NCBI RefSeq assembly: GCF_932526225.1
Contig: NC_064048.1
Coordinates: 8,890,515-8,954,514 of the forward strand
Direction of reading: 5' to 3'
Origin: Nematostella vectensis
Taxonomy: Eukaryota; Cnidaria; Anthozoa; Actiniaria; Edwardsiidae
DNA: 64,000 nt
Of this stretch, positions 11,283-20,965 are shown in pieces (position 1 is the first letter of the stretch; every line of letters starts with the position of its first letter). The notes under the pieces were generated by a model. It was not told where the DNA came from. It ran no database searches and saw nothing but the letters and a program-made list of their open reading frames with translations. The position numbers and the translations under genes were made by a program.

Positions 11283-12999
11283 CACATAGATAGTCGTTAG
11301 AGCCGAGAACCAAAAAGGGAAAGGGCACACATCGAACACCCCTCACCGAAACACGTTAAAATGGCTTGAATATGTTTTCATGCCGAAAAAATACATTTTA
11401 AAAGTTGCTAGGAAAAATTTATCTGTTCCTTTTCCCAGAAGGGACCATTTCTTTTTCTTCCCTTACAGTATTGGTTAGGATTTTTTTTTCCCAGCCAGCA
11501 GTGGTTAGGCATTTTAACACATGAATAATTGCCCGTATATCCGATCAGGACGATTTTTTTCCCAAGCAACCGCTCCAGCGCCTCCCAAAATATTCCCAGC
11601 ACAACTAGTTCGACTACACAAATTTGTCAGCAGAACCATTCGGGACGATTTTTCCCCAGCAACCGAGCAACCAACATTTTCCCAGCCAGCAAAAAAATGG
11701 GCTGCAGATCCGTTTTGTGCCCTTGAAAGGACATATCCCTATTATCCGAGCTCAGGGCGTCGAGGTCACGACACGCGAGACGATCGCGGCCTTGGAGGCT
11801 AATCTCAACGCACTGGGTTCCCGATGTTGGAAAGGAAATGTTCAACGAATAATACGATCTTCGTATTGCATCATGATTGTATTTTTTTTTTTTCGGGTAG
11901 CGGAAGAAAAAATTTATTGGGGATTGGGGAGCACAACATTATCCCCCCCCTGCCTCTCATTCAAAGGGTACTACGATATTTACGTCAACGACAATATAAA
12001 AATCTTAAATTATTTATATTTTTTACCGAGAAAATTATTGGGAGGGGTGTTAACGCCGGAAACGCTTGTAGCGTGAATATCACGTGATTTTCGGTAATTC
12101 TAGCAGGGCTGTGTAATAAAAGTTGTATTCTCAAGGTCGAGATATAGACCCGCAACAACAGACCCTCGCGGAGGCTGCTAGCTGGCATTCAAAGGTAGGG
12201 GAGTTTTCTTTATATTTGTATTCGTTTGTGTAAGGGATCGCAATACTTATATCAGCATAAAGTACTTGCATTGGCATATTGCGAAACATTGACAATATCA
12301 TTGCGCAGCTCGAGAAAAGATCCTATTTATTTGTAATCTCGATACTTGTGTATTGCGTGCAAAATGCGAGGCAATTGGTATGATATGATAATAGGATTCT
12401 ATGACTACGACTTGTTGCTGGAGAATACCATGATTATGATCATAGCTTTGGCGCGTGTGCTTGCAACTGATTCTTATCTTGATTAGTAATTGATAATACA
12501 CTCAATTTTGATATGAGAGTCAAAACAACCTTGTAGTGACGATAGCTTTTTTGTATTAAAAGGGCTGTTAATCATTCAATTTTTGAGTTGTTATTTTTAT
12601 GTTCGTTCAAGTTTTTAATTATAAGGCAACAACAAACTAATGTCCCATGCAGTGCGGTAATAGATACGTTTTCTAAAGAAGAACCTTACAGCATCAAACA
12701 TTTCTGTAGCTTTAGACCGATGGGTTATAGCCTATCAGTTTACAAAAGCAAGGTCTGTTTATTTTGTTATTTAGAATACCTGCATAGCTTATGTTGCGAT
12801 CTTGTCATACTTTAAAATTTTCATACTGGGTAAGTTTAAATCAAGAACATTCTGCTCATTCTGCGCCCGTAGTATATAGAAGACAATTTTTAACCTCTAG
12901 CCTCTAGCCTCAGGCATGGTATATTCTTGAAAACGTAGCTTCTTTATGACATGCTTAAAAAATAAAATCTGTACCCTCCCAGGATCGATTACCAGCTGT
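11283..12999. other. Intergenic with degenerate TTTTCCCAGC repeats and an exon-like stretch
   Basis: Between about 11430 and 11700 a motif like TTTTTTTCCCAGCAACCG recurs several times in diverged form. At about 11700-11850 the plus strand carries a GC-rich open stretch reading LQIRFVPLKGHIPIIRAQGV and on through ETIAALEANLNALGS. It has coding-like composition but no start or clear splice borders; I do not recognise it. The rest is AT-rich without signals. Confidence 0.35.
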
Positions 13000-13153
13000 G
13001 CAGTAGCGGGTCAAGGGGGGAGTTGTAGGGTTTAGTTTTAGGGAGGGTATAGGGGGGAGGAATATGTAACAAAAAATAATTACCCCCTCCCCCCTTTGTC
13101 ACTGAGCTAACCCCCCTGCCCCTTCAGCGAAAATCTAAATTTGCCCCTACTGC
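13000..13153. mobile_element. Short C/G-run-rich dispersed element, copy 1
   Basis: Ends are roughly inverse (GCAGTAGCGGG on the left, CCCCTACTGC on the right). The interior block of C-runs plus CTTTGTCACTGAGCTAA and TCAGCGAAAA recurs in diverged form at about 63540-63655. It lies about 110 bases upstream of the lipase start codon. No transposase. Confidence 0.6.
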
Positions 13154-13265
13154 GAGCACGCAGTACGTGCTCAAACCAACTTCGCCTATAGCTCTCTGTG
13201 ATGATAAAAATCGAGTTCAATTTTATAACGTGTTTTTTGCATGTATTAGATCTTCTATCGGCGTG

Positions 13266-16200
13266 ATGCGCAGCTTGGTTTTTGTCACGTGTCTTTACAT
13301 TGCGCATGCGCTGCCATTCATTCATCGAGAAGCGACGACCGACGAACCACCACGTGACCCAGACATTGACAGAAATGCCGTAAGTACAGACATGCGCAGT
13401 TGATGCTTACTGTAGTTTACAGTGTTCTGCGAGTTCTCGTCGATGATTTTAGCCTGCTTGTAGGCAGTACTCGGTGTTTTTATCGCGGAAAACCCGCTCA
13501 GTCCGGTGATCGGGCGCCATCTTGTATTTTGAGCCGCGCAATTACTGGGGATGAACACTTTTTCATGCTTTTTTATTATATTCAGGGCTATCTATTTATT
13601 TTTTGTACTGCTTTTCTTTATTTCTTAGTTGTTTATGTTGTGTTGCCGATGTTGTTGTTACTGTCGTAATCGTCGTTGTTTAACGCATCCTCTATATTTT
13701 AGAGCCAGCTGATCCGTAACCGCGGGTACCCTGTGGAGGAGCATTACGTCACTACTAGTGACGGGTTCATCCTGAACCTCCAGCGCATCCCACATGGACG
13801 GAACGAGCTTCGCGAGGGATCTGGGCGCAAGCCTGTAGTTTTCCTACAACATGGCCTACTAATGGACAGCACAAACTGGGTTCTGAACTCCCCGCACGAC
13901 AGTCTTGGGTACATACTTGCAGATAAGGTAAGTATGACTTAGATAAGGAGATACCTTAATTTCTCAGGTAGTTAGTTTATGTCGTACGCGCGTTTATTAT
14001 TATTAGATGCAGCTAGGTTAGGATAAATAAATAAAGGTCAATATAATGAATAACAAGATTAAAAGAGAAAAACGGAGTGTGGGGTCCAGATTAGAAACTC
14101 ACTGACCAGGGATCAAGTTCAAATCGGCATCCTTAGATCTGGTAATAGGTCACTATAAGAGTTGAGGAGAGTCAATGAGAGTTCCTTTAGTTCTTAAAGG
14201 CTTACGATTAAACAGTGTAACAAGAAAGACTACAGACTAGCTGTAGCAAAATTAGATGGTAAGCTATAAATCAACACGATGTTGAAAAAGTTGAACGCCT
14301 CTGTGAAACATAGTAGTTGCGCTGACGTTTCGAGCGTTCGCCCTTTGTCGGAGCCCAGCGATCAAATGGTGAGACTCATCAACTATCATTTTGAATTTGA
14401 TTTGAACTTGTTCAAAGTGAATGAGAATCTATAAGAACAAGTGAGAGTGCATGGTAAAAGGTCCATGAGAGCTGGAGCTCTTATCGACTGTCATCTCCGT
14501 TTGATCAAAGCTTAAATGTATATAGCTAAATACCATTGACCTGGCCAGTAAAATGAGTATTTATGGAGGACAAATGATTCCAAGCCGTACTTCAATCATT
14601 GTTTGTTCCTAGGGTTTTGACGTGTGGCTTGGTAACATCCGGGGTAATGAGTATTCTGCTGCTCACGTCAAATGGAACAAGGACTCCAGCAAGTTTTGGG
14701 ACTGGACGTATGTATTAACAACAACAACAACAACAACAAAAATAACAACAACAACAACAACAACAGCAACAACAAAAACAACTACAACAACACCAGAATA
14801 AGCAAAATATATGCTAAAATCAGCTGCTAAAATCGGCTTATTAGATCACTGAGGCGCAGGGACAGGGTTCCCAAGGGGTTAAGTTGCATTTTTTAAAGTG
14901 ATTTTTTTTAAGCAACAATAAACTGAAAAGGCTCGTGGTTAAACAACGGCCGAGAGGATTGTATTCAACCCTATCTGTAAAAGACCCTGTAGAAATGCAA
15001 CTCTTGCCCTGGTAACCCTGTGGAAATGTATCCCATATCTTGGTAACCTTGTGGAAATGTATCCTGCATCCTTGTAACCCTGTGGAAATGCATCCCATAT
15101 CTTGGTAACCCTGTGGAAATGCATCCCATAACTTGGTTACCCTGTGGAAATGCATCCCATATCTTGGTAACCCTGTGAAAATGCATCCCATATCTTGGTT
15201 ACCCTGGGGAAATGGATCCCTTATTAACTTGACCACCTTCAGTTGGCAACAGATGGCGCAATACGACCTTCCCGCCATGATTGATTATGTCACTCTGGCA
15301 ACCAGCCAATCACAAGTCTTCTACGTAGGCCATTCCCAGGGTACCCTGATCGGTTTCACAGGATTCTCAGCCAATCAAGAACTTGCCAAGAAAATCAAGA
15401 TGTTCTTTGCACTAGCGCCAGTCTACACGGTCGCGCACGTATCCGAGTTTATTAAAGCGTCTGCTTATGCGCTATTCCCTGTCACGGTTAGTCACGCACC
15501 TCTCATGTTATGTAACACAATTTGATGTCAACTACGCAATTAATGTTGAGACCTTTTCTTTGATTGTACAGCTAATTCAGGCTTTGAGAGAAAAGGATTT
15601 ATAGCAAGTTATAAGATAACCATGAACCAATACGTATCCATACACATCGACTCCAAAATTATATATGTTGATTTATATATGTTGATTGCTGTCGTTGCTA
15701 TGCTCATAAAACATTTGTTTAATTTGTTTTCTAGCACATTTTTCAAAACCACGTTAGCGAGGAATTCGTCCCCAGTAAGCTGACAAAGATGATGAGTGAC
15801 GCGGGCGTGTGCAGCCGCGCGAAGTCTGAGGAACTGTGCTACAAGACGGGAGAGACACTTTTCGGCTTTGACAGCTCAAACCTAAACATGGTCAGTAATT
15901 ATAACTCAATTTTCACTCTAAGAAATCCACGATAGGGAGGATAGATCCATTGCCCTTTTTGGATGAGCTATAATCTATTGTTCTTTTTTAGTCACTTGCT
16001 CTTTCTTATAAGCCACACGATCGATATTTTCATGTGCCGATCTTTTGTTCTTTTCTATCCACGTGTATTTATTCTGATTTTCCTCGGTCGTTATTTCTTT
16101 TCCAGTCACGTGTTCTTATTTTGATAGCCACGGTCGTTTGTTCTTTTCCAGTCACGTGTTCTTATTTTGATAGCCACGATCGTTTGTTCTTTTCTTGTCA

Positions 16201-17074
16201 CGTGTTCTTATTTTGATAGCCACGATCGTTTGTTCTTTTCTAGTCACATGATCTTATTTTGATAGCCACGATCGTTTGTTCTTTTCTAGCCACTTGTTCT
16301 TATTTTGATAGCCACGATCGTTTGTTCTTTTCTAGCCACGTGTTCTTATTTGATAGCCACGATCGTTTGTTACTTTCAGCCACGTGTCCTTATTTTGATA
16401 GTCACGATCGTTTGTTCTTTTCTAGTCACGTGTCCCAGTCATCATGTCACACTGGGGATCTGGGACGTCATTTAAAAACATGGTGCACTTTGGTCAGGTA
16501 AGCGCAGCTTCTGGGGAAATCTTCTACACACTTCACCACGTGATATTCATTTATGTCTTTTTTTTTATATCAGATGGTTACCTCAGGCAAGTGTCAGAAA
16601 TATAACTATGGGTATTTCTACAACTGGGTGAAGTACGGACAGGTAAAGATTTTGACATCGTAGCTTTCATTCGCTTCAGTTTTGTAGTCCGAGGGAGAAG
16701 GTAAACCCAAAATTTCACATATGCTCTCCCTATTCCTTGGGGTGAAAAGTTTACCCAAGTGCTATCCCTTATTAGGAGCTACTTGAAAATCTGTTATCCT
16801 TAAAAGTGTCTTTCAGTCCGACCCAAACAATGATGTAAATCAAATGCTGCCTTATTTCCATACTTTAGTAATCATACACTTCAAATGGCCAATCAAAATG
16901 ATAGTTAGTCGGTTTTAACTGCTTTCCGTTAGGGTCTTAAATCTAAAGGCCATGTCCTTTGCTTAAGGCACTTAAACTGCTTTTGACCACATCCATTTTG
17001 CTATCCCTTGGGATAAAATCCATTTTGACGAGCATATGATGATTATGATGAAAGTGGTGCTGGAGATGTTGATT

Positions 17075-17171
<97 letters not shown>

Positions 17172-17188
17172 CAATGATGATGTTGATT

Positions 17189-17247
<59 letters not shown>

Positions 17248-18193
17248 AATAATAATGATAGAGGGGGTGTAAGGAAGGTGCGAAGACCGCAAAACCGCAC
17301 ACAAAAACGCCAAAAAAGCAATACCTTCAAAATGAGTCAATAATCGTAAACCGTGCAGTCTAGAGAAACCGCAATTATACCGCGGAAAAAAAACGAAAAA
17401 CGCGCCAGAATCAAGGCAAAACCGCATAACTGCAAACCCTTACACCCCCATTATGATATTATCATGTAGCAATGATGATTGTCGTTATAGCAACGTGACC
17501 ATATGTTAATACGTCATGATCATGCAACGTTGATTAAAACGTTTTTGTTATTGTTGTTGCTGTTGCGGCTGTTGTTGGTTGTGGTGGTGCTGTTGTTATT
17601 GTTATATGTTCGTGATAGTGGCTGTTCGTTGTTGCTATTGCCGAGTTTTCGAGCCGAAATCCATGCCTAATTCTAGTTCGTGCTTGAATTTTCACAGTGG
17701 CGTAGCAGGTCCCGAAATAATGGGCACAATACAGAAACATTACGAAAATATCGGGGACCACAGCCACGACGTTATTTGTCTTATATTTAAAAAAATAATA
17801 TTTGGGGGGCACGTGCCCCCAGTGCCCCGCCCCCTGCAACGGCCCTGTATCTGAAAACAGTCTATAAATATTTTTTTCTAGATTGACCCTCCACATTACC
17901 GAGTAGAGGACATGGATGTCCCCACCGTCCTATTCTCCGGGTCTCACGACACCCTAGCCGACCCTCTAGATGTCGGGGAGCTAAAACCCCGCATTCAAAA
18001 TCTCGTAGACTCTGAGGAGATCCCCGGATGGAACCATGCCGACTTCCTATTTGGTATGGACGCTGAGCGCCTGCTTTACCGGAAAATTGTGAAGATGATG
18101 TTTAAGCGCATACGTGAAGATAATGTACCACAGCCGATCGAGGGAAACGATTTTATTGCCTCTTTTTTGGGTTGGAATAAAATAAAGAATTAA
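13266..18193 (+). CDS. Acid (lysosomal/gastric type) lipase, eight exons
   Basis: An AB-hydrolase-1 family lipase of the LIPA/LIPF group, which cleaves triglycerides and cholesteryl esters, typically in lysosomes or the gut. Exons: 13266-13379, 13703-13927, 14613-14707, 15243-15486, 15735-15890, 16426-16497, 16574-16642 and 17882-18193. All have GT..AG borders and joining phases. They give 428 residues (human LIPA 399). It starts with a signal peptide ([17 protein letters not shown]). The family block [10 protein letters not shown] is in exon 2. The catalytic triad is complete: Ser176 in GHSQG, Asp348 in GSHD and His377 in WNHADF, and the Asp-His spacing of 29 equals that of gastric lipase. 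Exon 6 begins [10 protein letters not shown], directly behind a tandem array of copies of its own acceptor. Introns hold minisatellites and a transposon. Confidence 0.93.
14265..14360. repeat. Dispersed repeat, copy 1 (lipase intron 2)
   Basis: CTATAAATCAACACGATGTTG through AACGCCTCTGTGAAACA and GACGTTTCGAGCGTTCG matches 34675-34780 closely. The hairpin-like end (CGAAACGTC on the opposite strand) also resembles 60955-61000. Probably the tail of a dispersed retroelement family. Confidence 0.6.
14712..14795. repeat. (AAC)n microsatellite at the start of lipase intron 3
   Basis: An imperfect run of about 25 AAC triplets beginning a few bases after the exon 3 donor. Confidence 0.9.
14990..15228. 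repeat. ~32-bp minisatellite ending at the lipase exon 4 acceptor
   Basis: About seven copies of a unit built on GGTAACCCTGTGGAAATGCA then TCCCATATCTT. It ends about 15 bases before the exon 4 acceptor (AG at 15241-15242), so the polypyrimidine region lies just outside the array. The repeats create open frames on the minus strand that I regard as spurious. Confidence 0.9.
16085..16431 (+). repeat. 46-bp minisatellite carrying copies of the exon 6 splice acceptor
   Basis: Eight units with a period of about 46 bases: TTTTGATAGCCACGATCG then TTTGTTCTTTTCTAGTCACG then TGTTCTTA. In most units CTTTTCTAG is followed by (T/C)CACGTGT, the same bases as the real exon 6 acceptor and its first codons (exon starts at 16426, TCACGTGTCCC). 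Variant units read TTTTCCAG, TTTTCTTG or CTTTCAG. The array therefore places a row of near-perfect acceptors in front of the one that keeps the reading frame. Confidence 0.92.
17066..17250. repeat. (GAT)n microsatellite in lipase intron 7
   Basis: About 60 GAT/ATG triplets with a few interruptions (GACAATGATGATGTTGATTA near 17170). Its frames read as poly-Met, poly-His or poly-Ile and are not genes. Confidence 0.95.
17694..17848. mobile_element. Transposon fragment of the CAGGGCCGTAGC family
   Basis: The left end CAGTGGCGTAGCAGG and the right end CTGCAACGGCCCTG are approximate inverses. The interior (GGGGACCACAGCCACGACG ... ATATTTGGGGGGCACGTGCC) resembles the units at 44505-45105 and 59606-59762. 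Lies in lipase intron 7. Confidence 0.6.
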
Positions 18194-18248
18194 AGAGATT
18201 TCTTGCCACATCCTAACAGACCTTTTGTGGTTAAAATTATAATTCTTT

Positions 18249-18424
18249 GGAGGCCTGTGGTTTTTCACCAAAAAGAGGCTCATACGGCGTGTTAGTTTCT
18301 TTTTCCCGCCAAAAGCAAGTAAACAACAGAACACCCAAGACAACAAAATTTTGTAGAAGTCATAACATTCCCGTCAAAAAATGCCCGTTTGAGCCTCTCT
18401 TTGGTGTAAAACCACAGGCCTCCG
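18249..18424. mobile_element. Foldback MITE just beyond the lipase stop
   Basis: The left arm GGAGGCCTGTGGTTTTTCAC-CAAAAAGAGGCTCA pairs with the right arm TGAGCCTCTCTTTGGTGTAA-AACCACAGGCCTCC, an imperfect inverted repeat of about 34 bases. The interior has no coding frame. No clear target-site duplication. Starts 56 bases after the lipase stop, so it may lie in the 3' UTR. Confidence 0.8.
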
Positions 18425-18633
18425 AACTGTTCTATTACTAACCGCGAAATAGTCTATTGTGTTTTGAGTTGAGGGTTTTTATTGGGTAAAATTGAAAATT
18501 CAATTATTTTGCTAAAGCAAAACATTATGGTAACATTATCTCTCCATTTCTTGGAGGGAAAATATATTCGAATTCATATTGCAGTTTAAAAGTGGTTTAA
18601 AAGTAGTTTAAAAGTTTAAAAGTAGTTTAAAAG

Positions 18634-18658
18634 CTCTTAGATCCCACATGGATCTAAG
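18634..18658 (+). other. Perfect 9-bp stem hairpin upstream of the ribozyme
   Basis: CTTAGATCC-CACAT-GGATCTAAG: nine base pairs and a five-base loop, about 70 bases before the hammerhead. May belong to the same retroelement. Confidence 0.6.
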
Positions 18659-18727
18659 CTGTGGTTTAAAGCACCTCGTTCGAGTCGAAGTCGCCCTGCA
18701 GTTTTTTTGCCGATGAAGTTTAACTGA

Positions 18728-18790
18728 GGCAAACCGGCTATGCCATGCTGACGAGTCCTAATAAGGACGAAACAGCTTTCCATGGTTGCC
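18728..18790 (+). ncRNA. Type I hammerhead ribozyme
   Basis: All catalytic core positions are present. CTGACGA lies at 18748-18754. Stem II is GTCC (18755-18758) paired to GGAC (18765-18768) around a TAATAA loop, followed by GAAA (18769-18772). Stem III is minimal (CAGCTT), as in the hammerheads of Penelope-like retroelements, which are thought to work as dimers. The cleavage triplet TTC ends at 18780. Stem I closes with 18743-18747 against 18781-18785, then a 10-base bulge, then GGCAA (18728-18732) against TTGCC (18786-18790). Self-cleavage is predicted between 18780 and 18781. No reverse transcriptase lies beside it, so it is probably in a non-autonomous or truncated retroelement copy spanning roughly 18.6-18.97 kb. 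Confidence 0.85.
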
Positions 18791-18969
18791 GAACTGCACG
18801 GGTAATAGACTGTGCTAGCGTCCCGTCTTGGCCCGACTGGTGCCAATGTGTGTATGCTAGTGTGCTTATAAAGTCCGTAGTTTAAAACACTCTTTTGTTT
18901 TATATTAGTAAGAGGAGTTGATTGTAAGAATCTTAAATGATACATGGGTGTGAATAAAGGTATTTGCAT

Positions 18970-20254
18970 TGTTTCATTTTACCATGATATGCATGAAATA
19001 GGGCTCTAGCATTCCCAGAAATAAGGGACATTAGCCAGCGGTTTCCCTGGGCTCACATTTTGCTAGGCCCGCAAGGAATAACAGCGGTATCACAAATAAA
19101 ATCAAGATTCCGGCTTCTCTTTTGTTGTTGCACTAGAAGTTTTTAATCAGGTTGACTAAAATTCCAAATAAAAGTAGTATTAGCGGCATTTAAACGTGCA
19201 AGGGGCATCTCTGATTTGATACGTATAATGATAATGGAAGTGCGGCAGTCTTGCTGAGGTTGGAAAACATTATATGCGCAAATTAAAAAAAAAGAGTATT
19301 TTAGAAAGGCTTTATGGTTCCCCTGTGTCTATCCCAGAAAGCCGTGGGGCCGTTTAAAAACAAAATAGAGAACGGACGAACGGAGAGAAGTTGTTCTTGC
19401 GGAGCGCACCGTTTTCCTTGCTTCAGTCTGTATCTTAAAGACAACAATAATGGTTCCTGAACTAGGCATAACTACATCAAATGTTATTTCTTCGGGAACA
19501 AGATTGGAAGGCGCTACTGCCTATTTTATTGGCCAATTTGATGGAAGGATAGTCGATTTACCATATTCGAGTCCTGCACCTGTGATGCGGCGAACAGTTC
19601 TACCTTTTAAACGAGTACTTTTATGCCCGATTTCAATGAAATTACAGAGAATGTATGGAGGATTGTATGCTCTCAAGCGAACAAAAGTGCAATGTCCAAG
19701 GAACAATTATAGGGCTTTCTCTGGCATCGTTTGAACGGAAAGTGTACCACTCCAATGGCAAGGGGTTTTTTTTCGAGTCCTGCATCGTGAGCCCAAAATC
19801 TCTGAAACGAGAAAATTTGATAAATTGTGATGTCTCCCCACATTTCCTTATAATAAATGGCAGCCATTTTTACATTGTATTTGCACTATTACGCATGCGT
19901 GGCGGCCATGTTGTCTCTTATTTCTGGGAATGTCTGTCTGGTCGGTAGATCTGCGTTTCTACTCAATGAAAGAGAGACTATTACAACATTGTTTTTCTTT
20001 TTAAATAAGCTTTTATTAGCTTGTATTCATTCAATAGTTCTCTTCTGGCTAATTTCTAAACTACGTGTTTTCTTACATAAATACATTTTTGATCATTCGA
20101 TTATTCAGGTCCAATCCAGTCTTTGTAGGGTTGGGGTATGACGTCACACCTGCTGGCGTGACAAAGGAATGGGTAATGTATGTGTGACACACAACGATTG
20201 CAATAACGCGTGACGACTCTATTGTTGGTGAAATCTTGCTGTTGATTTCTTCAT
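18970..20254. other. Intergenic, no supported gene
   Basis: An ATG-started open frame at 19450-19734 (94 codons) has mixed composition but no motif I know; I do not call it. The phrase CGAGTCCTGCA occurs twice (about 19566 and 19775), hinting at an old duplication. TTTATT at 20012-20017 is a possible minus-strand poly(A) signal for RWamide-A. Confidence 0.35.
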
Positions 20255-20965
20255 TTAAATATCAAGATCTGAAACAAAGAATTGTACGGCTGATTAGTTT
20301 GCAGGCAAAGTAGACGGAAGGGGAGGTGGTGATAGTTACACACGATTTGGGCGAGGGTGGAACTTTGACTTAAACGCAAGGCCAGAGAAGAGGTTTTTTC
20401 GTGATCTATAAATACAAAGGAATAGGAAAAAAACTTTAAAACTTTAGAACAATCTTGCACTTTGTATTGGTTTCAACCTATGATTTTTTTTCTGACGAGT
20501 ATCGATAAGAAGATCCCATTCTATGAGCTACTCTCCTCTACTGTGCTCGTAGCCAATACACATAGCTAGTCCGCTATGTTTTTCGCAAGAGGCCGAGTCG
20601 TGGCCGCCATCTTGTTTTGTTTTGGCCGCGCGAAAACTGAGACCCCCCGTGGCGAGCGCGTAGCGAGGGAAAAAATCAAGATGGCGAACGTACTCGGCGC
20701 ATGGTGGAAAAAAAAAAAAAAAAAAAAAAACAAGTAAACGCCGGAAAGCGGGGTATAACATACCTCTGTTGTATTTCTTCTTGAAGTAATCCTTGAAATC
20801 CTGTACTTCTCTCTCAGCGTTTTCTCTGACTTGTTTCTCGGAGGGGTTCTCCCATCTCTTGCCCCACCGTAATCCTTGTGGTGGGCCTGCGGAGCTTTCT
20901 TGTGTGTAGAAAGACAAGACCATGAAGGTCACGAGTAGACACACGAGAAGTGTTTTTGATGCCAT
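20255..20965 (-). CDS. RWamide neuropeptide precursor A (QGLRWG-GKR type)
   Basis: A secreted neuropeptide precursor. The coding exon runs from ATG 20965 to 20764 (67 codons plus one base), with acceptor CTGTCGCAG directly before the ATG and donor AG|GTATGT. The signal peptide MASKTLLVCLLVTFMVLSFY..SSA is followed by GPPQGLRWGKR. After removal of a Gly-Pro-Pro leader, cyclisation of Gln and amidation at Gly this gives pGlu-Gly-Leu-Arg-Trp-amide, the sequence of Antho-RWamide II. The remaining 30 residues are charged and helical (SEKQVRENAEREVQDFKDYF). A last exon is needed. The best acceptor I find, TTTGTTTCAG, opens at 20268 and gives D-L-D-I-stop (stop 20255-20257), 71 residues in total. 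That exon is inference. Unlike B and C it is on the minus strand and has a dibasic KR site. Confidence 0.82.
20560..20735. mobile_element. Foldback element plus poly(A) tract in RWamide-A intron 2
   Basis: GCCGAGTCGTGGCCGCCATC-TTG on the left opposes CAAGATGGCG-AACGTACTCGGC on the right, an imperfect inverted repeat with a GC-rich centre (CCGCGCG, GGCGAGCGCGTAGCGAGG). It is followed by about 20 A. It makes up much of the roughly 495-bp intron. Confidence 0.55.

Noticed and set aside
14105-14135. tRNA-like box B (GTTCAAATC)
   Set aside because: No matching D-arm, acceptor stem or anticodon arm around it.
14841-15278. Minus-strand frames with [17 protein letters not shown] repeats
   Set aside because: By-products of the 32-bp intronic minisatellite; the opposite strand holds the well-supported lipase exon 4.
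16943-17427. Poly-His, poly-Ile and poly-Met frames
   Set aside because: They are translations of the (GAT)n microsatellite in lipase intron 7.
18660-18690. tRNA/SINE box B (GTTCGAGTC) near the hammerhead
   Set aside because: No convincing box A at the right distance and no cloverleaf.
19450-19734. 94-codon ATG frame
   Set aside because: No motif, no signal peptide, no neighbouring splice sites; overlapping frames on the other strand are equally open.
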